This document shows, piece by piece, positions 16,781 through 24,797 of a DNA stretch of 64,000 bases (position 1 is its first letter; each line of letters opens with the position of its first letter). The stretch is from NCBI GenBank assembly GCA_942493125.1, contig OW818667.1, forward strand, positions 1,798,001-1,862,000. Direction: 5' to 3'. The notes under the pieces were generated by a model, which ran no database searches, had not been told where the DNA came from, and saw nothing but the letters and a program-made list of their open reading frames with translations. Source of the DNA: Fusibacter_C sp942493125. Lineage in GTDB: Bacteria > Bacillota > Clostridia > Peptostreptococcales > Acidaminobacteraceae. The position numbers and the translations under genes were made by a program.

Positions 16781-17375
16781 TTCCCATCACCTCATTATAG
16801 ATTGCCTTTGAAAGCCTCGAAATATCTGCCTCGACTTCCACTCGATCTTTCAGTGCGATTTGATCTGTCTCACTGTATTTTATATGCTCTGTCAGTGGCA
16901 TGCGTAAATTATTGAAGATGAGTTTTAGTGTAATTTCAGTGCCAATAAACTGATTTGGATAATGGCTAGCACCACCGACGGAAACAATATACCCCTTCTT
17001 ACTTAAAATGTCAAGCACGTCGGCAAACGGTTTGTTATGCGCAAAGTCACATAGGAAGATCATCTGACAGCGATCTACCAACGTTTTCAGTTTGCTTGTG
17101 ACACCATTGAAATACACAGGCGTCGCAATGATCATGATATCCGCTTGTTTCAAAGTCTGATAGACTTGCGTCATATCGTCCTCATGAACACATTTCCCCC
17201 AATTGTTTTTACAATAATTGCAATCGATACATGGCTTGATCAAAAGCTTATTTACATCGACTATCGTACAGGACACACCCATTTCAGCCAATTTATTTGA
17301 CATAGTGTCAACCCAATAGGCAGTATTTGCTTTTGAACGATGGCTTCCCATCACCAAAACAACATTTTTTTTCAT
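16770..17375 (-). CDS. flavodoxin-family NAD(P)H-dependent oxidoreductase (iron-sulfur flavoprotein-like)
   Basis: 201 residues with a flavodoxin-like fold of the NADPH-dependent FMN reductase family: the FMN phosphate loop is in 'VMGSHRSKANTAYWV', followed by 'PCIDCNYCKNNWGKC' (a C-X2-C-X2-C-X6-C-type cluster seen in archaeal and clostridial iron-sulfur flavoproteins) and 'ATPVYFNGVTSKLKTLVDRC'. It probably binds FMN and possibly a 4Fe-4S cluster. It lies between the IMPase gene (5-nt gap) and the nitrilase gene (11-nt overlap). Physiological substrate unknown. Confidence 0.87.
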   Translation of the reverse strand: MKKNVVLVMGSHRSKANTAYWVDTMSNKLAEMGVSCTIVDVNKLLIKPCIDCNYCKNNWGKCVHEDDMTQVYQTLKQADIMIIATPVYFNGVTSKLKTLVDRCQMIFLCDFAHNKPFADVLDILSKKGYIVSVGGASHYPNQFIGTEITLKLIFNNLRMPLTEHIKYSETDQIALKDRVEVEADISRLSKAIYNEVMGIEG

Positions 17376-17380
17376 CTAAG

Positions 17381-18172
17381 TTACTTCCTATCGTTTGTCA
17401 TATTGACCAATTCTTTGAGCTGTTTACAAAGCTCTGGTGCACCTGCTACAAGGTTGTATTTGCCATCATAGATGTCATAAGTACATTGGCCACCTGCTTC
17501 AGTGATCATGAGTGTCCCAGCTGCCATGTCCCACCAACCCAATCTCAGTTCCCAATATGCGTCATAGACACCTGATGCGATCAAACACAGGTCATAAGCT
17601 GCAGCGCCAAGACGCCTTACGCCTTTGACTTTCGGTATGATGATCGCGACATTTTCTGAGTTGTTGTTTGCAGCCGTTGCGCGATCATATGGAAAACCTG
17701 TTGCCACTACCGACTCGTTGAGCAAGTGTTTGTTGGAAGCAGAAAGTCTCGTCTCACCTCGAAAGGCGCCTTTGCCAAGCTCAGCATAATAGAGTTCATC
17801 TAACATCGGAACATAAACGACCCCAAAAACTGGCTGATCACCTTTCCACCTTGCTATTGATACCGCAAATATCGGATGACCAATCGAAAAATTCGTCGTG
17901 CCATCAAGGGGATCGATGATCCAAGTATACTCTGATAGTGATTCATGTGGTTGGTAACCGCGTTCCTCTGAAAGGATTGCATCGTTGGGGAACAAGGATC
18001 TCAAGCCATCCACGATGAGGTGATCACAAGCCATATCAACTTCAGTGAGCATGTCGACTTCGGTACTTTTAGTTGTTATTTTAAATGAATCTGTTCTGAA
18101 ATATGACTTTTGCAGTGTACCTGCTTCTTTTGCCAGGTCGATTACCGCATCATACATTTTATCTATTGTCAT
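17381..18172 (-). CDS. inositol monophosphatase family protein (SuhB/IMPase-like)
   Basis: 263-residue Mg-dependent phosphatase. The metal-site motifs are 'LSEERG', 'WIIDPLDGTTNFSIGHP' and 'LGWWDMAAGTLMITEAGG'; length is typical. Substrates in the family include inositol-1-phosphate, fructose-1,6-bisphosphate and PAP, and cannot be distinguished here. It is the middle of a tight minus-strand run with the PPOX-fold gene upstream (19-nt gap) and the flavoprotein gene downstream (5 nt). Confidence 0.9.
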   Translation of the reverse strand: MTIDKMYDAVIDLAKEAGTLQKSYFRTDSFKITTKSTEVDMLTEVDMACDHLIVDGLRSLFPNDAILSEERGYQPHESLSEYTWIIDPLDGTTNFSIGHPIFAVSIARWKGDQPVFGVVYVPMLDELYYAELGKGAFRGETRLSASNKHLLNESVVATGFPYDRATAANNNSENVAIIIPKVKGVRRLGAAAYDLCLIASGVYDAYWELRLGWWDMAAGTLMITEAGGQCTYDIYDGKYNLVAGAPELCKQLKELVNMTNDRK

Positions 18173-18191
18173 AAGCTATCACCCAATCTAT

Positions 18192-18668
18192 TTACGCTTC
18201 TTCTAAGTTCGTCTTACCCGTTTTATGTTCAATCTCTATGGCAATCATAGACGTTTTCATATAGTCGGTGCCGACATATTTAAGGCCACCCACTTCAAAA
18301 TCAGGTGAATATTTATAGATGAATTTTTTTAGTAGTTCAATTTTTTCTTCCGTATTATCAATTAATCGCGCTTTGCCAAAACATACAACGCTTTCGAAAT
18401 CACTTGAAAATCGCTTTGCCACAATTGCATGTCTACCGACAATTGTAAATGAAACCTTTTCGTAAGCTGCTATGGCATCTAATTTTGAACCTTCAGTTGC
18501 ACAGTGTATATATATATGCGTGTCGTCAGAAACGTAATTGACAGGCACCGCATAAGGGTAGCCATTTGTATCGAGTACAGCCAATTCACCGTATTCGCCG
18601 TTTTTTATGAGTGCATCCACATGGCTAGGTGCCATCGCTTTCTTATCCCTACGCATCGGTCTAAACAT
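18192..18668 (-). CDS. PPOX-fold (pyridoxamine 5'-phosphate oxidase-like) flavoprotein, NimA-related
   Basis: 158-residue FMN-binding split-barrel protein of the group that includes nitroimidazole reductases (NimA) and 'pyridoxamine 5'-phosphate oxidase family' proteins. Typical features: 'GEYGELAVLDTNGYPYAVPVNYV', 'IYIHCATEGSKLDAI' and 'VVCFGKARLI'. It probably binds FMN and reduces a small molecule; nitroimidazole activity is not implied. First gene of the PPOX-IMPase-flavoprotein-nitrilase run, with AGGTAAG-type sequence before the ATG. Divergent from tpx. Confidence 0.85.
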   Translation of the reverse strand: MFRPMRRDKKAMAPSHVDALIKNGEYGELAVLDTNGYPYAVPVNYVSDDTHIYIHCATEGSKLDAIAAYEKVSFTIVGRHAIVAKRFSSDFESVVCFGKARLIDNTEEKIELLKKFIYKYSPDFEVGGLKYVGTDYMKTSMIAIEIEHKTGKTNLEEA

Positions 18669-18781
18669 CTCTTACCTCCTAATGGTTTCTAAGTCATCTA
18701 TCATCGGGTTTGCCCTATTAAACTATACACCGATTTAATAGACTTGTGAACGCCATTTTTTAACATTTTGCATATGGTTAA

Positions 18782-18794
18782 GGAAATTGCATAA
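18782..18794 (+). repeat. solo copy of the GGAAATTGCATAA repeat motif
   Basis: GGAAATTGCATAA between the divergent PPOX and tpx genes, preceded by TTAA as at other copies. No inverted partner is seen within 150 nt. Same motif as at 14117, 27701 and 28219. Confidence 0.5.
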
Positions 18795-18864
18795 AGAAAT
18801 ATGTTTAAAGCATGGGCAATAAGGTTACCTATATATAGAAACGCAAAGAATTAGGAGGTTCAAT

Positions 18865-19368
18865 ATGAGAGAACAGATAACAATGGGTGGCAATCCTGTA
18901 AAAATGCTTGGTGAAGAAATCAAAGTCGGCGATAAGGCACCGATGTTTACAGCAGTAAAACCTGACTTTACGCCATTTGATTTTTCGGAACTTGATGGAA
19001 AAATAAAAATAATCAGTGTAGCGACATCCATAGATACGAGAATTTGTGAATTTCAAACGATTCGTTTTAATGAAGAAGCGACGAAAAATCCAAATGTGGT
19101 CGTTTTGACGATTACTGTTGATTTACCTCAAGCGCAAAAGCGTTTTTGTGTCGCAAATAGCATTGAAAATTCAATTGTCGTATCCGATTATCAAAACCTT
19201 GATTTTGGCATGAAATACGGTTTTGCCATGGAGGGAATTCGCCTATTATCTAGAGGCATCGTCGTCGTCGACGACAAAAACGAAGTTCGCTACGTCGAGT
19301 ATGTCAAAGAAGTGGGCACACATCCAGACTACGATAAAGTTTTGGCGTTTGTGGAAACAATGGCGTAG
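18865..19368 (+). CDS. tpx: thiol peroxidase (atypical 2-Cys peroxiredoxin)
   Basis: 167-residue cytoplasmic peroxidase that reduces H2O2 and alkyl hydroperoxides with thioredoxin. The peroxidatic cysteine is in 'SIDTRICEFQTIRFN' (the usual SIDTPVC... motif with R for P), and the resolving cysteine is in 'KRFCVANSIEN'. Length and the opening 'ITMGGNPVKMLGEEIKVGD' are standard for Tpx. AGGAGG lies 7 nt before the ATG. Single gene with its own terminator; electrons probably come from the TrxB-type system at 51.8-53.5 kb. Confidence 0.95.
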   Translation: MREQITMGGNPVKMLGEEIKVGDKAPMFTAVKPDFTPFDFSELDGKIKIISVATSIDTRICEFQTIRFNEEATKNPNVVVLTITVDLPQAQKRFCVANSIENSIVVSDYQNLDFGMKYGFAMEGIRLLSRGIVVVDDKNEVRYVEYVKEVGTHPDYDKVLAFVETMA

Positions 19369-19385
19369 AAACACAGCATAAAAAT

Positions 19386-19447
19386 AAAGCATCTCACAGG
19401 TCTGGCTAAAAACCAAACCGTTGAGATGCTTTTTTTATTGGTATGAT
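19386..19447. terminator. terminator between tpx and lysO
   Basis: AAAGCATCTCA (19386-19396) pairs with TGAGATGCTTT (19432-19442), then T-rich sequence. Serves the convergent tpx and the LysO minus-strand run. Confidence 0.85.
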
Positions 19448-19453
19448 GCCTTT

Positions 19454-20044
19454 TTATCTAAATAAAAACATTGGTACGAGAATTGGGACGAGCGTAGACA
19501 AGATAAGACCCGTTGAAAATGAAAGGATGGCCGTTTCACTACTCGTATTTCTCGAAATGATGGGAAGTGTGGTGTCCATGGCTGTAGCACCTGCTGGTGC
19601 AATCGCTTCAATAAAGCCGATGCGCGTCGCAATGATCGGAATAATCGCGATAGCAAATACCTCTCGCATGACATTGGTCAAAAATGCCAAAACAGAAAGT
19701 TCCGATGAGTATGGCGCGATGATAATGGAAGACAATGTATACCAACCGAGTCCAGATCCTATGGCTCCCGACTCATTGAGCGGGTATCCAAGTAAGTAGC
19801 CCATGACGATTGCGCCAATCAAACTGCCCACTGCAACGCCGATTGGAACGATAAAAAACAGAGCTCCAGTACGTTTGATATCTTGAAACACATTTTTATT
19901 CTTACCGATATCTATACCAACAAAAAACAGTAAAAGACATAGCCCAATTGTGAGCATTGTATCTGTAGCACCGTACCACTCAGTCGGTACAAACAAACCG
20001 ACGACTGTGCCGATCACGACTGCAAGGATGATTTTAAATGTCAT
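19454..20044 (-). CDS. lysO: LysO-family lysine exporter, C-terminal subunit
   Basis: 196-residue polytopic membrane protein matching the C-terminal two thirds of LysO (Lys_export, former DUF340), which exports L-lysine. Shared features include 'LCLLLFFVGIDIGKNK', 'GSGLGWYTLSSI', 'LTNVMREVFAIAIIPII' and 'GATAMDTTLPII'. The frame is open further upstream, but ATG 20044 with an AGAGGT site 8-10 nt before it matches the family start and overlaps the upstream half by only 11 nt. The N-terminal domain is encoded separately by the preceding gene, in another frame, with its own stop. Confidence 0.85.
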   Translation of the reverse strand: MTFKIILAVVIGTVVGLFVPTEWYGATDTMLTIGLCLLLFFVGIDIGKNKNVFQDIKRTGALFFIVPIGVAVGSLIGAIVMGYLLGYPLNESGAIGSGLGWYTLSSIIIAPYSSELSVLAFLTNVMREVFAIAIIPIIATRIGFIEAIAPAGATAMDTTLPIISRNTSSETAILSFSTGLILSTLVPILVPMFLFR

Positions 20045-20336
20045 TGGCACGACCTCTTTTCTTGAAAATTTTAAGCAAAATATGGACAACGCCAACACTG
20101 CCGATAATCGTGAAAATCGCAAATAATATGGCATGTAGTCCAATTTGTGCAAATGCATCGAGAACGCGATCATCCATCCCGATGCGTAAGCCCATGATAA
20201 AGAGAAGCGCAAACAAGCAAGCAAGCTGCAGCTTGTCAATCTTGTTCATGAGTTGGCTGTGAATCAAGCCTTTGTAGCTGAGGATGCCCCCAACGATCAG
20301 AAGACTCAGATAAAGTAAAATACTACTCATTTTCAA
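20034..20336 (-). CDS. LysO-family lysine exporter, N-terminal subunit
   Basis: 100-residue membrane protein with three hydrophobic segments, corresponding to the N-terminal domain of full-length LysO: 'LLIVGGILSYKGL', 'LFALLFIMGLRIGMDDRV' and a third helix ending in a basic tail. Expected to pair with the C-terminal half to form one lysine exporter. The start overlaps the sfsA stop by 14 nt (8 nt if the second ATG, 20330, is used), so sfsA and both lysO genes form one unit. The two-gene layout looks organised rather than damaged. Confidence 0.8.
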   Translation of the reverse strand: MKMSSILLYLSLLIVGGILSYKGLIHSQLMNKIDKLQLACLFALLFIMGLRIGMDDRVLDAFAQIGLHAILFAIFTIIGSVGVVHILLKIFKKRGRANDI

Positions 20337-21045
20337 CGTCCTTTATAGGCACTAAGCCCTTGTATTCCAACTCACCGGTTGGTTTCAGCAGTACTTTTAT
20401 CGGGTAAATCTCCACCCCTTGATCAAGCGCTCTGTAAAACGCATCATAAAATTTTGGGTCTGTGTCGCGTTTCGGAACAAATAACTGCGCATCACTGAGG
20501 ACGAGCAACAATACCCCTGCGCGATCACCTGCAGCCTTGATGTGCATCAATTCTTCAAGGTGTCTCGTGCCTCTCACTGTTGGTGCATCTGGGAATTTTG
20601 CAACACCCTCTTCAGATAAAGAACACCCTTTTACTTCAACCCATATGGTTTCGGTGGCGTTTTGATCGCTTTCAACTTGAGCTAGAAAATCAATTCTTGA
20701 TTGTCCATACTTCGCCTCTGCCCGCATCGTTTTAAAAATGCCAAAGGGGTTTAAGAGTGGATCCTTTAATATCGCTTCTGCTATGTAACGGTGATAGCCA
20801 GAATGCACGAGGACATAGTCATCCGCTTTTTGAGCAGCGATCATATCCCATTGCGTTTTCCTTTTGTCACCGGGTACATATTTGACCAGACACTTGTTCA
20901 ATGGATAGAGTAGCTCCTTCAGCCTGCCGGGGTCGTGTACGTGTACCGAAACAACCTCACCATCAATCATCACATTTGCCAAATATCGATTGGGGCGATC
21001 GATGAATACGCCCTCTCTCAAATTATCAATTTTAATCAATGTCAT
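20323..21045 (-). CDS. sfsA: SfsA family protein (sugar fermentation stimulation protein A)
   Basis: 240-residue cytoplasmic protein of the SfsA family: an N-terminal OB-fold-like nucleic-acid-binding part ('REGVFIDRPNRYLANVMIDG', 'VHVHDPGRLKELL') and a C-terminal restriction-endonuclease-like part with 'SRIDFLAQVE' and 'WVEVKGCSLS'. The D...ExK pattern keeps the nuclease-fold metal ligands. Role in Gram-positives unknown; Escherichia coli SfsA was linked to maltose gene expression. First gene of the sfsA-lysO unit. Confidence 0.93.
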   Translation of the reverse strand: MTLIKIDNLREGVFIDRPNRYLANVMIDGEVVSVHVHDPGRLKELLYPLNKCLVKYVPGDKRKTQWDMIAAQKADDYVLVHSGYHRYIAEAILKDPLLNPFGIFKTMRAEAKYGQSRIDFLAQVESDQNATETIWVEVKGCSLSEEGVAKFPDAPTVRGTRHLEELMHIKAAGDRAGVLLLVLSDAQLFVPKRDTDPKFYDAFYRALDQGVEIYPIKVLLKPTGELEYKGLVPIKDVENE

Positions 21046-21090
21046 CTGGCTATCTCCCTTTGTGTCTAAATTCGATCACTTAGTTGATTC

Positions 21091-21108
21091 GGTAATTATG
21101 CAATTTCC
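21091..21108 (-). repeat. solo copy of the GGAAATTGCATAATTACC repeat motif
   Basis: GGTAATTATGCAATTTCC on the plus strand, in the 72-nt gap between sfsA and the LTA-synthase-like gene. Identical over 18 bases to the right ends of elements A and B. Confidence 0.55.
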
Positions 21109-21117
21109 TTAGTTATT

Positions 21118-23211
21118 TTATGGCAATACATACGCATTTGATTCTGCGATCTGCTTCCCTTCACTGTCATATAGTTTCGCCATGACCGTATCACCAGAAG
21201 CGAGAGCACTTTCAACAATGATTTCATTTTCGCTTACAAACCTGAACGCCGCCTCTGACTCACCAACTGTGAGTTTCATACCTTGATAAAAGTTGTTGCC
21301 CTTAAGTGTTGTGGTGCCGCCATCCGCTGTTGCCGATTCGATATCTATCACGGTGATCGTTTTATTATATGCAGTGTTGTTTTCCACTAGCCAAGGTTTT
21401 AAGCTGTCTGTATCTTTGAGCTTGTCGAAAATAGACACATAGAGCGATTTGATGTTCATGAATTGTGGTGAATCCTTCTCCACTTTTGTTCCATTACTGT
21501 CATAACCAAATTCTCTAAAATATAGTGGCATCTTTTCACGTGCAATGGCAAGCACTTTGAGATAATCAGGCATTTCAACCTGAGCTTCTTCTAAAATAAG
21601 ACTGGTCACAAATGACGCATTCATCGTTGGCAGTTCTTCAGAGGTGTCATCGAAATTTGACCAAATGAGGTATGGGACTGCCATCATACGCAAATCATTT
21701 TGTAACAAATAGTTATCTTCATCGCCGACATAATCCACTTCACGATACGTCTGGTAGTCTTCACCAAGCATTGGCAAATGATCTCCATAGAACACTAAGA
21801 TTGTTGGTTCTTCACTTTCCCGAAGATAGTCTACCAGTCTTTCAAGCTCAACATCCGCCATATATAATCCTTGGACATAGTTTGCTAGAAAATACCTTGT
21901 AGAATCGGTGAGTTTCGTTTTGATGTCGATATCGAATTGATCTGATGAAAAACGGTGATTGCCGTAAGGGCCATGATTTTGCATCGTTACTGTAAAGTTA
22001 AAAAGTGGTTTTTCTGTAGTTTCTATGGCGTCAATAATCAAATCGGTCGTATATCGATCAGACATATAAGCGCCTATGATCTCTGGGTCGTTCATGAATT
22101 CGATCGTCTTAAATGTGTCAAAACCTAGATGTTCATAAACAGCCGTTCTATTGTAATACCACGATTGGTAAGGATGGATTCCGGTAGTTGTGTAGCCTTG
22201 GTTTTTAAAAATCGATGCAAGTGATACCATCGGCTGATTGATTTCATTTGGATAGACCATATACCAGTCGTTGGAATAGTTTTTTAGCGTCATGCCCGTC
22301 AATATTTCATACTCAGTATTTGACGTGCCGCCGCCGACTACTGGTACATATAACTCGCCGTAACGGCTTTCCTTGCGCAGTGCTTCAAAATTTGGCATTG
22401 GATTTTTATTAAATTTCACATCGAGTTTGTTGATGTCCCAAAATGCCTCACTCTGAATCACGATGACATTTGGCTGCTTTTCCAAAGTTTTCTCATGCGT
22501 TCGACTGTTATACTCTGCAATATATTGATCGTAGAGGTTTCCAGCCGTCTCCAATTGTTCTTCGTTGAGAATTACCTGTTCACGCGTGTTATTTGAAAGA
22601 GAATAGATAAATCCCGTCTTGGAAATATCGATATCTGCGGCATTGATATTTTGTCCAATATACAAGACCCCAATGCTTATAAGTGATAAAGTGAAAGCAG
22701 CAAGTCGGTGTTTATGAAGCGTGCTTTTTTTGAAAAACTTAAATAACGCGAATCCGAGTCCGATTGCGACGAGAGCACCCACGCCAATCAGGATCATCGT
22801 TTTTAGGTTGAAAATCTCCGGAAGCAATATGATAACTTCTTTGAGCAAAAAGATATCATCATAAAGAAGTGGCACATTTCTAAGCGCAAATTTCCCGATA
22901 TTGATGAAACTTAGTATGACGGTCAGGAAACTCACAATAATTGTTACCCAGACAATCCGCTTTGTCAAAATGAGCAAAATTCCAGAAATGGCCATCAGTG
23001 TGAATAAATTCAGTGAAAATAAAAACGGTGACTCCACGATCCATTTGACGGTATCGCCCAAGCTTTTTCTAAATAGTGCCTCCATAATGAATAGGATAAA
23101 CAGATACACTGACATCATCTTCAGCAGCGGGATGCCGTTCAATCGCCACGATTCTATCAAGCTCAATTTCTTATTTTTTTCTGTTGTGTTTAATTTGTTA
23201 TTTTTCAACAC
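21118..23211 (-). CDS. LTA-synthase-family sulfatase-type membrane phosphoglycerol transferase
   Basis: 697-residue membrane enzyme. About five N-terminal helices (residues 30-220) are followed by an extracytoplasmic sulfatase-fold domain with the metal region 'NVIVIQSEAFWD', the catalytic threonine in 'GGGTSNTEYEILTGM', 'GYTTTGIHPYQSWYYNR', 'NHGPYG' and 'VFYGDHLPML'. This is the architecture of LtaS-type polyglycerol-phosphate transferases. After the catalytic domain there is an extra C-terminal segment of roughly 90 residues (from about residue 610) that looks like an all-beta IPT/TIG-type domain, not present in LtaS. Start ATG overlaps the photolyase stop by 14 nt. Substrate (lipoteichoic acid or another glycerol-phosphate polymer) unproved. 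Confidence 0.87.
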   Translation of the reverse strand: MLKNNKLNTTEKNKKLSLIESWRLNGIPLLKMMSVYLFILFIMEALFRKSLGDTVKWIVESPFLFSLNLFTLMAISGILLILTKRIVWVTIIVSFLTVILSFINIGKFALRNVPLLYDDIFLLKEVIILLPEIFNLKTMILIGVGALVAIGLGFALFKFFKKSTLHKHRLAAFTLSLISIGVLYIGQNINAADIDISKTGFIYSLSNNTREQVILNEEQLETAGNLYDQYIAEYNSRTHEKTLEKQPNVIVIQSEAFWDINKLDVKFNKNPMPNFEALRKESRYGELYVPVVGGGTSNTEYEILTGMTLKNYSNDWYMVYPNEINQPMVSLASIFKNQGYTTTGIHPYQSWYYNRTAVYEHLGFDTFKTIEFMNDPEIIGAYMSDRYTTDLIIDAIETTEKPLFNFTVTMQNHGPYGNHRFSSDQFDIDIKTKLTDSTRYFLANYVQGLYMADVELERLVDYLRESEEPTILVFYGDHLPMLGEDYQTYREVDYVGDEDNYLLQNDLRMMAVPYLIWSNFDDTSEELPTMNASFVTSLILEEAQVEMPDYLKVLAIAREKMPLYFREFGYDSNGTKVEKDSPQFMNIKSLYVSIFDKLKDTDSLKPWLVENNTAYNKTITVIDIESATADGGTTTLKGNNFYQGMKLTVGESEAAFRFVSENEIIVESALASGDTVMAKLYDSEGKQIAESNAYVLP

Positions 23212-24586
23212 TGGCTCCTTCCAATTTCTTAACGTATTTTACATACTGCTGTATGTCGTATTTTCTTTCAAGTCCTGCGGCATTCATATATCTACATTTT
23301 CCAAATATCGCACGCTCTCTCCAAGGACGATCGTGTTTGCCAAAGCACCAGGCGATACCTGCATAGCCATTTGGATCCCTACCGTCTAATTCGTACTTGT
23401 CGTTTAGATAACATAGAATCTCAAAGGCGCGCTCGGGACTGTCCGTCCACTCGATGACTTTTTTACCCCAGTACATGCGCATGGTGCCATGCATATGCCC
23501 TGTATGGGTCATCTCCTTTTGCGCCGCATTCCAATATGGATCATGCGTGTTTCCATTTTCAAGAGTCTCAAGATCGTATAAATAGTCTCTTGTGTCAGAC
23601 CGATGTGCATTAAGTGTCTCAAATGCCCATTGTGGAAGCGTTTTACTTAAGTCAAAGACATCAGTGCCGCCATAATATATATAATTGAAAGCGAGTTCTC
23701 TTCGAACAATCAACTGTTCCAAAAACGCATTCGCTTCGATTCCAGATGCTAAGACTTCGCGTGCTATGGTCAAAGGCGATAGCTGTCCAAAATGAAGATA
23801 TGGACTTAAATGAGAGCTGCCATGTAATGAAGGATCGGATTGATTCTTAGCGTACTTTGCAAGACCATCTCGAATAAAAGTCTGTAAATGTCTTTTTGCC
23901 TCCCTCTCACCACCTATAAAAACAGTGCTGGGTTTAACGGCTTCAAGCATGGGTAAATGTTCCTTTATAAATCGATCGACGTCCTCAATTATTAACGTAC
24001 GCATTGATTCAAAATGCGCAGGTTTAAGGACATCCGTCATTTCTACACCATCTAAATAAGTGTCAACTTGTTTCATGATTGAGGGTCTAATTGCATACGC
24101 CGCATAAGCTTCTTTTGCGTAAGCGCGCTCTATCGGTACGATGAGGTTTGTTTCCACTTGATAAATATCTATATTTAACAACTGAGCAATTTCGGTCCTT
24201 ATTGTGCGTTCATAAACGCTATAACCCGCATCGAAGACCACCAATTTCGCATCCTGTGCCAGTTCGACAATCTCAAAAGATGGCTTTCCTATTCTAACGA
24301 CAAACCCTATGCCCCTTGACTTAAAATCCTCTTGAATCTCAGAGATGCCCTGCAACATAAATGTAAAATGCCTAAGGTTTGCGTTTGGAAAATTTGGCAT
24401 AATGAAAAAGGCTACGACAAGTGGACAGCTCAGATTATTCGCCATTCGAATCGCAAATTCCAGAGCGTGATTATCACAGATGCGTTGTGCCGCCTGCATC
24501 CAGTAGATTATATAGTCACCATCTGAGTCGACACCAACGTCTTTTATTTTTGAAATCCTATGTTCTGAGATCATGAAATGCCCCAT
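23198..24586 (-). CDS. phrB: class II deoxyribodipyrimidine photolyase
   Basis: 462-residue FAD enzyme that uses blue light to split cyclobutane pyrimidine dimers. Class II hallmarks are clear: 'IIYWMQAAQR' near the N-terminus, 'MHGTMRMYWGKKVIEW', and 'LDGRDPNGYAGIAWCFGKHD' with 'RPWRERAIFGKCRYMN'. The photolyase alpha/beta domain (residues about 20-160) and helical FAD domain are full length. It is upstream of and overlaps the LTA-synthase-like gene by 14 nt; no functional link is known. A light-repair enzyme in an anaerobe suggests exposure to surface habitats. Symbol follows common usage for photolyases. Confidence 0.93.
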   Translation of the reverse strand: MGHFMISEHRISKIKDVGVDSDGDYIIYWMQAAQRICDNHALEFAIRMANNLSCPLVVAFFIMPNFPNANLRHFTFMLQGISEIQEDFKSRGIGFVVRIGKPSFEIVELAQDAKLVVFDAGYSVYERTIRTEIAQLLNIDIYQVETNLIVPIERAYAKEAYAAYAIRPSIMKQVDTYLDGVEMTDVLKPAHFESMRTLIIEDVDRFIKEHLPMLEAVKPSTVFIGGEREAKRHLQTFIRDGLAKYAKNQSDPSLHGSSHLSPYLHFGQLSPLTIAREVLASGIEANAFLEQLIVRRELAFNYIYYGGTDVFDLSKTLPQWAFETLNAHRSDTRDYLYDLETLENGNTHDPYWNAAQKEMTHTGHMHGTMRMYWGKKVIEWTDSPERAFEILCYLNDKYELDGRDPNGYAGIAWCFGKHDRPWRERAIFGKCRYMNAAGLERKYDIQQYVKYVKKLEGASVEK

Positions 24587-24610
24587 TTCGGAATAAAAGT
24601 TCTTATTAGA

Positions 24611-24640
24611 TTGGCAACGACAAGACTAAAGTGCTACAAT
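24611..24640 (+). promoter_or_regulatory. promoter of the sulP gene
   Basis: TTGGCA (24611-24616), 18-nt spacer, TACAAT (24635-24640). The roughly 150-nt leader that follows contains a short dyad, TGTCC-AAAT-GGACA (about 24651-24664), of unknown role. Confidence 0.5.
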
Positions 24641-24797
24641 AGAAGAGGCGTGTCCAAATGGACATCAAAAAAAGTCGAAATCGCGAATCGTGAAAGATAG
24701 GGATTAATATACGGACCAATTATATCAACAATCTGTAATTGAAGTCAACAAACGCTTTGTTAATACTTGTTGAACACGGTCATCGCAAGGAGGAAAC

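Noticed and set aside
19443..19799. 118-codon plus-strand frame opposite the LysO C-terminal gene
   Set aside because: It begins inside the tpx terminator and is antisense to a clear membrane-protein gene; no ribosome binding site.
20034..20044. LysO split as a frameshifted pseudogene
   Set aside because: The second half has its own ribosome binding site and start and the overlap is short, so two intact genes are more likely.
22901..23389. 162-codon plus-strand frame spanning the LTA-synthase-like and photolyase genes
   Set aside because: Antisense to two conserved genes; composition and lack of initiation signals point to a shadow.
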